DNA of 38,851 nucleotides from Variovorax sp. JS1663 (GCF_002157355.1 NZ_LYMK01000055.1:1-38851); one strand, 5' to 3'. Counted from the stretch's first letter, positions 27,390 to 34,947 are shown. The notes: generated by a model not told the origin, from the letters alone. Numbers and translations are program-made.

Positions 27390-29954
27390 ATGAGTGGACA
27401 ACGCGAACGCAGTTTCAACATAGGCGGCCCCAGGGCCCCAGAGGGCAACCCCGAGGCCCGCATCCGAACCGATCAGGCCCAGGCTGTCGCCGCACAGGTC
27501 CAGGGCCAAGGCTCCGCGCTCGGCGCCATCGGCTCAGCCCTCAGTGGGTTCTTCGGGACCGCCGCGAAGACCGCGCAGCAAATCAGCGAGATCGAGCACC
27601 ACGAAGACCTCGTGGAGATCGAGCGCCAGAACCAAGCCCGGGCCCAGCAGGGCCTCGCGGATCAGGCCCAGGGCAAGACCCGCGACACCGAGCTGTCGAA
27701 GTACCAAGCCTATAAGGGGGCCTACGACACCGCGGTGGCCGACAGCACGGCCAACGCCCTGGCGCAGGACCTCGCGGTCAAGCTGCGCGACGTGCCCAAC
27801 GACGGCTCCGTGGACCCCAAGCAGTTCGCGACGGATTACCTGAAAGACCAGATCGGTCCCGGCACGGGCGACGCTGCTGTGGACGGTCGCATGGTCTGGG
27901 CCGCGAAGCAGAGGGCCGACGCCCTGGTGGCCCAGAAGCGTGAGATCGTCGCGCAGACCGCCGAGTCCAACATCGCGCAGACGATCACGAACGACATCAC
28001 CGGCAAGATGCTGTCGCAAAAGGGCGTGACCACGGGGCAAACGGATGCATGGCACGGCCAGTTCCTGAGCCTCGCGAAGGGCAACATCCTGGCCGCCGAC
28101 AAGATGTTCGAGGCCGCCCTCGGCAACGCCATCCAGAACGACGGCCACGCCATGTCCACCCTGGCCGCCCTGCGCGAGTCGGGATATGCCCAGCGCAATC
28201 CAGACAGCTATCTCCGACTGACGGAGAAGGCGTTCCACCAGACCAATCGCATCAAGTCGTTCAAGGCTGGCGAGGAAGTCCAGGGGCTGAACGGTTCGTA
28301 CACAGCCCGCGCGGCCGAGTATCACAACGCCGGCCTAGTCATGCCCGCCGAGGAATACCTCGGCTTCATGCACAAGGCCAAGGTCATCGACAGCAACCAT
28401 GGAGTTGGTCAAGACGCATTCCCCTGGCTGAAAAATGGTGCGTTCAAGGAGGCCATGCAGAAGAAGGCCAAGGTCAACACGATCCTGAACACCCTCCTCG
28501 GCCAGCACGCGACTCCTGACCTCCGCCAGTCTGTTAACGAGGCGGGAGTCGAGGTCTCAGCCGAGATCAAGGGTAACTACGTCGCCGCCTCGGCCGAGTG
28601 GGTCAAGATGAATCAGTCGCGGTTCCCGAACCTGAACCGCACGGCGACCGCCGCGGGCCTCCCGCAGCCCCTGGCTGACGTTGAGTCCGCCAAGGAATAC
28701 GGCCGCATGCTTGCGTCCCCGAAGGAACAGCAGGCGTTCGCATATCAGGTGGACGACACGACCAAGGGGATCATCACCGCGGGCCTCATGGGCTCCGACG
28801 TGGGCGAGACCATCAAGGCCGTACACCTCCTGAACGAGGTCTCGAACGGACCCAACGCCGACCTGATGCTCAAGGGGCTCCTGGGCGACAAGGAGCAAGC
28901 TCGCTTCGACGTGATCCGCCGCATGGCCGCCACGCGCGACATCGAGACCGCCGTCCGCGCCACCGTGTCCGACAAGGACGTGGAGGACGAGATGGCGAAG
29001 GAACAGTCCTCGGGATACGTGAACTTCCCCAAGCTCCTGAAGGACCCCGAGCGCAAGTCCACGGAGATCGACAACGACATCCAGGCCCGGGCCGGCGAGC
29101 GCCTCAAGGAACGGATCGGCCGCGACGACTGGTTCGGCGAGCTGAACACCAACATCTCGGGCGCTGCGCTGAAGTCGCTGAACCTGAGCATCGCGGACCA
29201 TCTGCGCGAGCAGGCCCGCACGCTCAAGGGCGGCACCAAGCCCGACCTGAACGCGGCCATCGACTTCGCCGTGAAGAAGACCGCGCAGTCCTTCGTCCCC
29301 CTGGCGATCCAAGGGAACACCATGTCCCTCGTGCGCGACCCCTACGGTGGTCGTGGCCGGACACCGGATAACCCGGTAGCCCGACACAACGGCGTTGCCG
29401 TCTATTCGGGTGCTCGGATGATCGTCGGGGGGAAGATCGAGGACCCACTGGAGACGTTCATGAAGACCGACCGCAAGGCGATCCACGTAGCGCTCCCGGG
29501 CTTCCTTGGAGACCATGTGACGGGGCCGGGAGACTGGGACCGCTTCACAGGCAATGCCGAGTCGATCTACTTGCTTCCGCCTGACGCCAAAACTGGCCTG
29601 CATCCAGTAATGAAGCCCGGAGGCGAGCCGCTGATGCTGATGCCCGGGACCAAGGTTGTCTTCCGCGATTCCAAGGGTAAGGCCGAGGAAGTAGAGATCC
29701 CCAGGGACCGCAAGGCCGCTGCGGACCTCCTGTCAGCCAAGCTACCCAAGGGGTTCTTCCCGCTGGAGGGCGCTGGCGGTGTCTTCCGCGTGCAGTACGG
29801 CTACCGCCTGCGCGTGAGCGGCGAGGAGCTGTTCGCCGCATTGCTGAAGGATCGCGAGGACGCCATTGCCAACATCAAGACGCCGACCCGACCCGTGCAG
29901 TTCGAGACGAAACCGATCGTCCGAGAGCGCTGGAAAGGCCTGGAGAAACGGTAG
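27390..29954 (+). CDS. Large virion-protein-like protein (podoviral gp15-type, tentative)
   Basis: An 854-aa protein, the largest in the element. The N-terminus is Gly/Ala/Gln-rich (SFNIGGPRAPEG, then GSALGAIGSALSGFFGTAAK). A Gln/Glu-rich coiled coil (about 65-115) and a long helical body follow. The C-terminus has an LREQARTLKGG helix and, about 115 residues later, a strand containing AESIYLLPP. This order, the length, and the LRE-x-AR and SIYL motifs resemble T7 gp15, an internal core protein ejected into the host on infection. The likeness is by eye and weak. No signal peptide, lysozyme or membrane segment is seen. No capsid, portal or gp16-like gene is adjacent. The leader is CA-rich without Shine-Dalgarno. 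Confidence 0.45.
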   Translation: MSGQRERSFNIGGPRAPEGNPEARIRTDQAQAVAAQVQGQGSALGAIGSALSGFFGTAAKTAQQISEIEHHEDLVEIERQNQARAQQGLADQAQGKTRDTELSKYQAYKGAYDTAVADSTANALAQDLAVKLRDVPNDGSVDPKQFATDYLKDQIGPGTGDAAVDGRMVWAAKQRADALVAQKREIVAQTAESNIAQTITNDITGKMLSQKGVTTGQTDAWHGQFLSLAKGNILAADKMFEAALGNAIQNDGHAMSTLAALRESGYAQRNPDSYLRLTEKAFHQTNRIKSFKAGEEVQGLNGSYTARAAEYHNAGLVMPAEEYLGFMHKAKVIDSNHGVGQDAFPWLKNGAFKEAMQKKAKVNTILNTLLGQHATPDLRQSVNEAGVEVSAEIKGNYVAASAEWVKMNQSRFPNLNRTATAAGLPQPLADVESAKEYGRMLASPKEQQAFAYQVDDTTKGIITAGLMGSDVGETIKAVHLLNEVSNGPNADLMLKGLLGDKEQARFDVIRRMAATRDIETAVRATVSDKDVEDEMAKEQSSGYVNFPKLLKDPERKSTEIDNDIQARAGERLKERIGRDDWFGELNTNISGAALKSLNLSIADHLREQARTLKGGTKPDLNAAIDFAVKKTAQSFVPLAIQGNTMSLVRDPYGGRGRTPDNPVARHNGVAVYSGARMIVGGKIEDPLETFMKTDRKAIHVALPGFLGDHVTGPGDWDRFTGNAESIYLLPPDAKTGLHPVMKPGGEPLMLMPGTKVVFRDSKGKAEEVEIPRDRKAAADLLSAKLPKGFFPLEGAGGVFRVQYGYRLRVSGEELFAALLKDREDAIANIKTPTRPVQFETKPIVRERWKGLEKR

Positions 29955-29991
29955 TCGCCTCGGGGCAATCCCCACATCAATCAACCATGAA

Positions 29992-30007
29992 GCCCGCTTC
30001 GGCGGGC
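29992..30007. terminator. TTCG-loop hairpin after the 854-aa gene
   Basis: GCCCGC-TTCG-GCGGGC, 37 bases after the stop: a very stable tetraloop hairpin without T-run. It is followed by the CA-rich leader of the next gene. Confidence 0.5.
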
Positions 30008-30026
30008 AGCACATTCAACCAGCCGT

Positions 30027-30275
30027 ATGAACCCGAAAATCGATCATCACCTTACTGTCATGGACCTGCCGCACATCGTGGCTCTCAGGGAAAAACTTGA
30101 GGCAACCCGCATGCTGGCTGCGTCCTCGCTTTGCCCAGCGCACTCCGAAACGAGCAACGAGACCCGAATCGCCTACGAGGGGGTGGCGCTTGAGTACTTA
30201 GTGGCTGTGGGTGATGCCGCAGAGCAAATGAAAAAGATCAGCCAGTCAATCGCGGCGGCCTACGCACTTCCTTGA
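30027..30275 (+). CDS. Small protein of unknown function
   Basis: An 82-aa soluble, mostly helical protein (MDLPHIVALREKLEATRMLAAS early on, DAAEQMKKISQSIAAAYALP at the end). Not recognised. The 3' end overlaps the convergent gene at 30260 by 16 bases. It follows a tetraloop hairpin and a CA-rich leader with no Shine-Dalgarno. Confidence 0.45.
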   Translation: MNPKIDHHLTVMDLPHIVALREKLEATRMLAASSLCPAHSETSNETRIAYEGVALEYLVAVGDAAEQMKKISQSIAAAYALP

Positions 30276-30484
30276 CCATCCCCCAGGTGCCAGTAGTACC
30301 GCCTGCCGAGAATCAGCGCCAACGCAGCTAGGCTGTTGTCGGGCGCGGTAAGTGTCACGCCGATCCCGTCTTGGTCGGGTTCGAGCGTGCAGACGGCTCC
30401 ATACGTTCGCGCGATCTCCCTTAGTGCATCGATTTCCCGTTGCTGGTCGGGACCGAAGCTGACGTGGCTGTAGAAGTCGGGCAT
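30260..30484 (-). CDS. Small protein of unknown function
   Basis: A 74-aa protein. QREIDALREIARTYGAVCTLEP followed by GIGVTLTAP and SLAALALILG suggests an alpha-beta fold. Not recognised. It lies on the opposite strand to its neighbours, overlaps the 3' end of the gene before it and is divergent from the one at 30561. Confidence 0.4.
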   Translation of the reverse strand: MPDFYSHVSFGPDQQREIDALREIARTYGAVCTLEPDQDGIGVTLTAPDNSLAALALILGRRYYWHLGDGQGSA

Positions 30485-30560
30485 ACGGACGCTATCGGTG
30501 CTGGCTTTGCAATTGTCGCCGAGACTGGACAGGAATACTGGATGAAATTACAGTATCTCC

Positions 30561-30989
30561 ATGGACCGCTCGGAATGGCTCGCCGCCTGCGCCCACCAGC
30601 TTCAGAGACGCTGGCGGACGATTGATCCTGAGGTCCTTGAGGACGTTGCGAACGACCTATGGGCCGACGAATCCCTGAGGACCCTCCCGCCCACAAGGGC
30701 CGCCATAGAGTGGCTGAAGCCACTAGAAGAACCAGAGCCCGAGCGAAGCCGGCAGCCCTCACCATTTCCGTCAAACGGCATCCTCGCGAAGATTCCCGGA
30801 GCCGACGTTGCGCGGGGAGCGCAGGGCCTACCGACGGCCGCGAAGGGTCAGCCGGAGCAGATGCAGGCCGAGATTGACGTGGATCATCTGGGCCTCGTCA
30901 GGATCACGTACAAGCTCACGGAGGCCCGGCACAGGGGCAATACATCGCATTGCTTTTGGTGTGCCTGTTACGCGGAGGCAGTCGGGTAG
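30561..30989 (+). CDS. Hypothetical protein
   Basis: A 142-aa protein. The first 55 residues (EWLAACAHQLQRRWRTIDPEVLEDVANDLW) form a helical module that I believe recurs in hypothetical proteins of Burkholderiales mobile DNA. A Pro/Ser-rich linker follows. The end has CFWCAC, a small Cys cluster. There is no clear ribosome site. Function unknown. Confidence 0.45.
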   Translation: MDRSEWLAACAHQLQRRWRTIDPEVLEDVANDLWADESLRTLPPTRAAIEWLKPLEEPEPERSRQPSPFPSNGILAKIPGADVARGAQGLPTAAKGQPEQMQAEIDVDHLGLVRITYKLTEARHRGNTSHCFWCACYAEAVG

Positions 30990-31022
30990 ATGACGGCAGA
31001 CTTCCGCGCTGCGCGTGCGGGT

Positions 31023-31226
31023 TCAGACGAGGGGGCCGAGCAACTTGGTCAACGCGACGAAGAAAGCCGCACCGGCAGCCATCAGGCCAGCCGCGATCCA
31101 GACAGGCGGCCAAAAGGGCACCTTGTGGAGCTTCGCGGCTTGCGCGTTGAGTCTCGCCGTCTCGCCGATGAGGTTCGCAATCTCGGCGTCCACTATGCGG
31201 CCTGTTCGTTCGTCCATGTCTGACAT
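31023..31226 (-). CDS. Small single-pass membrane protein
   Basis: A 67-aa protein with an acidic, helical N-terminus (MDERTGRIVDAEIANLIGETARLNAQAAKL) and one C-terminal membrane helix (PPVWIAAGLMAAGAAFFVALTKLL). Similar small helix-plus-anchor proteins occur in prophages near lysis genes, but one helix is too little to call a holin. It is transcribed opposite to the neighbours, from the region holding two dyads. Confidence 0.6.
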   Translation of the reverse strand: MSDMDERTGRIVDAEIANLIGETARLNAQAAKLHKVPFWPPVWIAAGLMAAGAAFFVALTKLLGPLV

Positions 31227-31456
31227 CGTAGCGGCCTATCCGATCTCGCGGAACCCTAAGGTTCTGCGGTCTCGCGTGGTACCGGCGCCACATCACAAGA
31301 AAAAGCCGCCCCCACAAAAGTCTCCACACCCGCTGAGCTGAACGGCCTGTCCTTCGTCGTAATCGCGTGTTGGGGCCATCGGACAACCTGTCCGACATCA
31401 TGATTCACACAGAGTCCCCCGCAGCGGACACTGGCTGATTAATCAACACGCCCAAC
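31227..31456. promoter_or_regulatory. Divergent regulatory region with two dyads
   Basis: 230 bases without a gene between divergent coding regions. A dyad at 31248-31267 (GCGGAACC-CTAA-GGTTCTGC, one G-T pair) is just upstream of the membrane-protein start. A perfect dyad TCGGACA-ACC-TGTCCGA is at 31379-31395, about 60 bases before the recombinase-like gene. Both look like operators. Confidence 0.45.
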
Positions 31457-32053
31457 ATGTCCCTGTATCAAAGACAAGCGTACGGAGTCTGGTACTACGA
31501 GTTCAAGGTGGCAGGCGAGCGTTATCGCGCCAGCACCAAGACTACCGATAGATCAGAAGCACTGACCGTCGAAGCCCAAGTCCGGGCTGAACTGGAGCAC
31601 GCCGCCGCGAAGCGCGAGGTTGATGCGGTCAATGCATTCCAGTCCAGACGTATTTGGGATGTCGCCGAATCATGGCTCGCACGCTCCGCTTCAGCACTCA
31701 AGGACCATAAGAACAACGTGAGTCGCATACGCAAGCTGTTCGGACGCGAGATGCGCCTCGTGGGCGAGACCTGGACTGAGTGCACCAGCGGTCGATACGG
31801 TCTGCCGATCAACATGACGATTCGCGAGTTGACCGCAGAGGTCGTAGAGGAACTGAAGGCAGCGCGGATTCGTGAGGGCCAGAGCCCGGCCACCATTGCG
31901 CGGGAGGAGTCACTAGTGCGAATGCTGATCGAACACGCCAATGACACGAATAACTCGACGGAGGGTGACGACCGTAGCCGCCGCGTTCAGACGCGGAAGC
32001 CGTCCCACACCTCCTCCCAAAAACCACATACCCATGCCCACCACTACCCGTAG
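31457..32053 (+). pseudogene. Recombinase fragment lacking its catalytic domain
   Basis: A 198-aa open frame. The first 160 residues read as the N-terminal half of a tyrosine recombinase: arm-binding part (GVWYYEFKVAGERYRASTKTT) and core-binding helical part (WLARSASALKDHKNNVSRIRKLFG, TIRELTAEVVEELKAARIREGQSPATIAREESLVRMLIEHAN). The catalytic R-K-H-R-H-Y domain is absent. The last 35 residues are low-complexity and read into the leader of the next gene. It is either a remnant cut at about 31945, or a small DNA-binding protein that could still occupy recombination sites. Confidence 0.6.
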
Positions 32054-32780
32054 ACGGCGTCCGCCGCGCCCCGCCGAGGTCCCCCAGGACCACGAATGGT
32101 GTAGCCGTGGAGACCATTGGCTACCTCGCGAATCCTTCAGTCCCCACAAGACCCGCTCCACAGGCTTGCAGACCAATTGCCGCGCGTGCCAAGCCCAGGC
32201 CGTGAAGCGCTCCGAGGAATCGTTAGTCGAGAACTGGGCGCTTCCTCGACATGAGCAGATGAAGCGCGAGAACGTGCGGCAAGCCCGCAATACGACCGTG
32301 GCCTACCGGCGCGGCAAGCGTGTCGAGGTGCGCAAGCTGCTGCTGACCCCGCGCCACATGGCCGACGCCGATCTACGGAAGGTTCTGCTGATCCGTGCCC
32401 GCGTCGCCGCTGAGGCCGCTGAAGTTCCGTTTGACCTGAAGCCGGAAGACCTGGTGATCCCGCACAAGTGCCCGGTATCCGGTGCGCGACTTCAGCGCAC
32501 CATTGATACGACGTGGGGCAACGGGATGGTCGTCGTCCCCGTGAAGTCCGAGGATGGCTATGTGCCCGGCAATGTCGTCATCCTGGCGCAGTGGACTCTG
32601 GCGCACCTGAACTGGACCACTGAGCAGTGCTCGGCATGGCTTGAGAAGGCAGGAAACTCCCGAGGGATGCGCTGGCATCACTACTTAGCAGTTTGCTTCT
32701 GGACTGGGGCGCTGCGCGACTGGCTCAGAGAGGGCCGCGACCTGGAAGACGCCCGCTCGGATACGCTAGCTGAGACTTAG
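32034..32780 (+). CDS. Phage-type zinc-finger/HNH-like protein A
   Basis: A 248-aa protein with an N-terminal zinc module (WCSRGDHWLPRESFSP...TNCRACQ). A basic helical stretch follows, then a treble-clef/HNH-like core (IPHKCPVSG, later VPVKSEDGYVPGNVVILAQW). The same order occurs in the protein at 37127, and the core resembles phage HNH endonucleases with the CPxxG...D-x-x-x-GYVxGN pattern. Catalytic His residues of a classic HNH are not obvious, so nuclease activity is uncertain. The ATG at 32034 is preferred; an upstream start adds an Arg/Pro-rich leader. The stop codon lies inside repeat R1. The leader is CA-rich. Confidence 0.55.
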   Translation: MPTTTRRRRPPRPAEVPQDHEWCSRGDHWLPRESFSPHKTRSTGLQTNCRACQAQAVKRSEESLVENWALPRHEQMKRENVRQARNTTVAYRRGKRVEVRKLLLTPRHMADADLRKVLLIRARVAAEAAEVPFDLKPEDLVIPHKCPVSGARLQRTIDTTWGNGMVVVPVKSEDGYVPGNVVILAQWTLAHLNWTTEQCSAWLEKAGNSRGMRWHHYLAVCFWTGALRDWLREGRDLEDARSDTLAET

Positions 32781-32855
32781 CTTAACTCGCGCCCCTCTGG
32801 AAACCCGCATGGGTATTGGGCTTCCGCAAGGTTCGATAAAGAGTGGGGATAACGA
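32775..32855 (+). repeat. Structured repeat R1
   Basis: 81-bp direct repeat, 63 of 81 bases identical to R2 with no gap. It starts ACTTAGCTTAAC and ends GTGGGGATAACGA. A hairpin at 32798-32826 has nine pairs around an 11-base loop, with one A-C mismatch. Its first six bases contain the stop codon of the HNH-like gene. Confidence 0.8.
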
Positions 32856-33254
32856 AGGACCCTATGCGTCGCTGTCAGCGGAAGACTGTTGGTCGCGAAC
32901 TGGTCCCGGAGTTTCGGTCCCCGAACGGCCCTCCAGAACTTAGCTTAACCAGCGACCCTGTTGGAACCCGCATGGATGCTGGGTTCCAGAGGGGTTCGAT
33001 CAAATGTGGGGATAACGATAGAGGCCCAAGGTATAGAGCGATTAAGGCTCTGACCATGGAGAGGCCCAGTGAGCAGGACAGCTCTGGGACAGTCCATGTA
33101 TTCCCCGTGCATCCTGGTAGCAGGCAAGTGGATAGAGGTACGTAGTACCCCAGTAGGTGAACCAGCGTCACCTAAGGGGCGGTGCTGTGACCCTTCCTCG
33201 GGCCTGTCATTGAATGATCCCGTCTACGACCATCGCTGCGAAGCGCCGTCCAAT
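32781..33254. ncRNA. 474-bp gene-free stretch rich in hairpins, possible structured RNA
   Basis: No supported coding region on either strand. It holds most of R1 and all of R2, plus hairpins at 32913-32925 (TTCGG/CCGAA), 33035-33051 (AGAGC/GCTCT), 33137-33149 (GGTAC/GTACC) and 33155-33173 (AGGTGA/TCACCT). The last of these competes with a GTCAC/GTGAC pairing at 33167-33191. The density suggests a structured transcript or a DNA site such as an origin. No known RNA family is recognised. Confidence 0.4.
32938..33018 (+). repeat. Structured repeat R2
   Basis: Second copy, starting 163 bases after R1. The hairpin at 32961-32989 is fully paired: TTGGAACCC with GGGTTCCAG and loop GCATGGATGCT. Relative to R1, two stem pairs change on both sides (G-C to T-A and A-T to G-C). 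Confidence 0.8.
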
Positions 33255-33443
33255 ATGCTCAAGACTCGAACCAAACCGAAGTTCTCGCAATCTGCCTTCA
33301 ATCGTCTTGTGGCTGCCGAAGCCCGCGCCAAGTTGGCCGAGACCCCTGAAGGCCGCCTCTGCCTCGCGCGAGTGCAATTCGCACTCGCCGCTGAAGCCCT
33401 GGCTACCGCGCAGGCGCAAGTAACAGCCCAGGCCGCCGCCTGA
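33255..33443 (+). CDS. Small Ala-rich protein, unknown
   Basis: A 62-aa basic, helical protein (KFSQSAFNRLVAAEARAKLAETPEGRLCLARVQFALAAEAL). Not recognised. A longer open frame from 33069 would run through the structured region, so the start at 33255 is chosen. No Shine-Dalgarno is seen. Confidence 0.4.
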   Translation: MLKTRTKPKFSQSAFNRLVAAEARAKLAETPEGRLCLARVQFALAAEALATAQAQVTAQAAA

Positions 33444-33558
33444 CCCAACCGTCGCACCGTCCGACAGTTCCCAATTCGAGACGCCCTCCGGCGTGTCCGG
33501 ACCAAACCCAAAGAGATGCGTCCGCGTCTCGCGGGTGTTGCGAAGTGGTTCTCTCTTT

Positions 33559-33590
33559 CCCCGGGCCGCCAATGGTCCGGGGCTTTCTTC
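33559..33590 (+). terminator. Rho-independent terminator
   Basis: Stem of nine pairs (CCCCGGGCC with GGTCCGGGG, one G-T) and loop GCCAAT, followed by CTTTCTTC. It lies in the 237-base gap between 33443 and 33681, which otherwise shows nothing coding. It is the best terminator in the element. Confidence 0.6.
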
Positions 33591-33680
33591 GCACACCTCA
33601 TCCCTTCCCTTGCAGTAGAGCCCGCAGAGCGCTCCACGCTGTCCCGCTCCCGGTCGGACACCGGCAACCATCCAACACCC

Positions 33681-34175
33681 ATGACAACCAAATCAAAGAC
33701 CATCACGGTCAACTTCGTGGACTGTGGCCCGTTCGGCCACTACCTCCCCAGCAAGGAAGTCACGCGCTTCCAGGACCAAGCCAAGTTCGTGGCTGCACTG
33801 AAAGAAGTCGCAGTGAGCATCGCTGAGTTCCGTTTGACGCGAGACCAAGCTGCCGCCAAGCTGTTTGAGGTCATCCCGCTCATCCCGCAGGACTTCAAGC
33901 ACACGGACGTACCGCCGTCCCTGGACAAGCGCTTGGGCTTCTCAAAGTACGGCGTGGTGCAACGCATCGCCCAGGACTTCGCCGGCACCGGCCCGATTGA
34001 TGAAGACATCAAGGTCCTCCGTCAGATCGTCGGTGAACTGGAAAGCGGCCTAGGCATGTTCCTGGTGTTCGCGACCCGCGCACCTGACGCCGACACCGAG
34101 CGAGCAACTGAGTTGTGGCTGGCCGCCGAGGTCCGCAGCAAACTTGACCGGGCTAGCAGGGGGGTCCGCGTATGA
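33681..34175 (+). CDS. Hypothetical element protein
   Basis: A 164-aa soluble protein with N-terminal strands (ITVNFVDCGPFGHYLPSKEV) and helices afterwards (DQAKFVAALKEVAVSIAEF, DEDIKVLRQIVGELESGLGMFLVFATRAP). Not recognised. It starts after the terminator with a CA-rich leader and no Shine-Dalgarno. Its end overlaps the next start (ATGA), so it is coupled to the gene at 34172. Confidence 0.55.
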   Translation: MTTKSKTITVNFVDCGPFGHYLPSKEVTRFQDQAKFVAALKEVAVSIAEFRLTRDQAAAKLFEVIPLIPQDFKHTDVPPSLDKRLGFSKYGVVQRIAQDFAGTGPIDEDIKVLRQIVGELESGLGMFLVFATRAPDADTERATELWLAAEVRSKLDRASRGVRV

Positions 34176-34549
34176 CCGACCTCCTGATGCCGCACCCGGA
34201 CGGTAGTGGCCGGCTGATTCCACATGTCCTGTACGCGAGCCTGAAGCCTCAATATGACGCCCGCCGCGCGGAGTTCGAGAGCGGTCTCGGCCGTCACCTC
34301 GAAACGGAGGCCGGCCGCGCAGCAGCTCGCGAAGCGTTCATGGAGAAGACCCCCGTGGATCGCGTAGAGATCGCCGCGCCCGCGGGCAAGTTCATCGACC
34401 CATCGCTGACCGACGCCCGCGTGGATGCCCGCGTGATTGGCGAACTCGACGGCAAGGTGAACAAGACCGGTGGCGTGGACTTCGATGTACCTGCCTCTAA
34501 CGTCTTCGGTCTGCCCTCCATCACGCCACGCGGATTCTTCAGCGGCTGA
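34172..34549 (+). CDS. Hypothetical element protein
   Basis: A 125-aa protein with a helical first half (YASLKPQYDARRAEFESGLGRHLETEAGRAAAREAFME) and an extended, Gly/Pro-containing second half ending ITPRGFFSG. Not recognised. Translation is coupled to the upstream gene by an ATGA overlap, with a G-rich ribosome site inside that gene. Confidence 0.55.
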   Translation: MTDLLMPHPDGSGRLIPHVLYASLKPQYDARRAEFESGLGRHLETEAGRAAAREAFMEKTPVDRVEIAAPAGKFIDPSLTDARVDARVIGELDGKVNKTGGVDFDVPASNVFGLPSITPRGFFSG

Positions 34550-34578
34550 CGCCTTGTAGCGCCACCAGCGCATCCGAT

Positions 34579-34595
34579 GCCGGCCGGTAGCCGGC
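34579..34595. terminator. GC hairpin between small genes
   Basis: GCCGGC-CGGTA-GCCGGC, 30 bases after the stop at 34549. No T-run. The stretch before it contains CTTGTAGCG, a motif repeated almost exactly in the next intergenic region (34851-34860). Confidence 0.4.
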
Positions 34596-34623
34596 GAATC
34601 TCAGACAGAAAGCAGACCACCAA

Positions 34624-34830
34624 ATGGCCGCACCATTCACCTACTTTGTTCGCAACACCAACGGCAACAAGATCGTTGTTGCCCGGCTCGAATCCGGCGA
34701 CCCTGCCCCCACGAGTCCCGCATGGCTCTGCGACGCAAACGAGCGCTACACGCACGCTTCCACGAGCGTGGACGTGGGCGCAGCGTTGCCCGCAGGCTCT
34801 ACCCTCGTGGCGCATCGTCTCGCGAACTGA
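34624..34830 (+). CDS. Small predicted beta-rich protein, unknown
   Basis: A 68-aa protein with alternating hydrophobic pattern (FTYFVRNTNGNKIVVARLESG, GAALPAGSTLVAHRL) that suggests a small beta fold. Not recognised; a minor structural role in a phage-like element is possible. It is flanked on both sides by GC hairpins. Confidence 0.45.
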   Translation: MAAPFTYFVRNTNGNKIVVARLESGDPAPTSPAWLCDANERYTHASTSVDVGAALPAGSTLVAHRLAN

Positions 34831-34842
34831 TCGCCTCGCGAA

Positions 34843-34905
34843 CCCCGCCGCTTTGTAGCGGGGAGCCCAGCACTGCTGGGAGTCCGATCCGACACTGGTG
34901 TCGGA
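34843..34905 (+). other. Three consecutive hairpins
   Basis: CCCCGC/GCGGGG (34843-34863), CCCAGCA-C-TGCTGGG (34866-34880) and TCCGACAC-TG-GTGTCGGA (34888-34905), all perfect and back to back. None has a T-run. They fill the gap before the gene at 34948. Confidence 0.55.
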
Positions 34906-34947
34906 CGGTCTTACCCAACCCGGCCGATCCGGCGTCCCGGAGAAAGC

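Noticed and set aside
32938..33018. Repeats R1/R2 as integron attC sites
   Set aside because: The 5' GCTTAAC fits the RYYYAAC core, but no complementary GTTRRRY core is found at the other end and no integron-type integrase or cassette pattern is present.
32961..33018. tRNA-like T-arm in the repeats (GGTTCGAT)
   Set aside because: The bases around the TTCGAT loop do not pair, and no acceptor or D-arm can be drawn.
32843..33145. 100-aa open frame on the plus strand through R2
   Set aside because: Differences between the two repeats are spread evenly over codon positions, the frame stops before R1 in one copy, and the protein has no recognisable pattern. It is a by-product of the structured region.
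31457..33254. Group I intron with HNH gene inside the recombinase gene
   Set aside because: The missing recombinase C-terminal domain is not found downstream as a second exon, and no group I core (P3-P7) could be drawn by eye.
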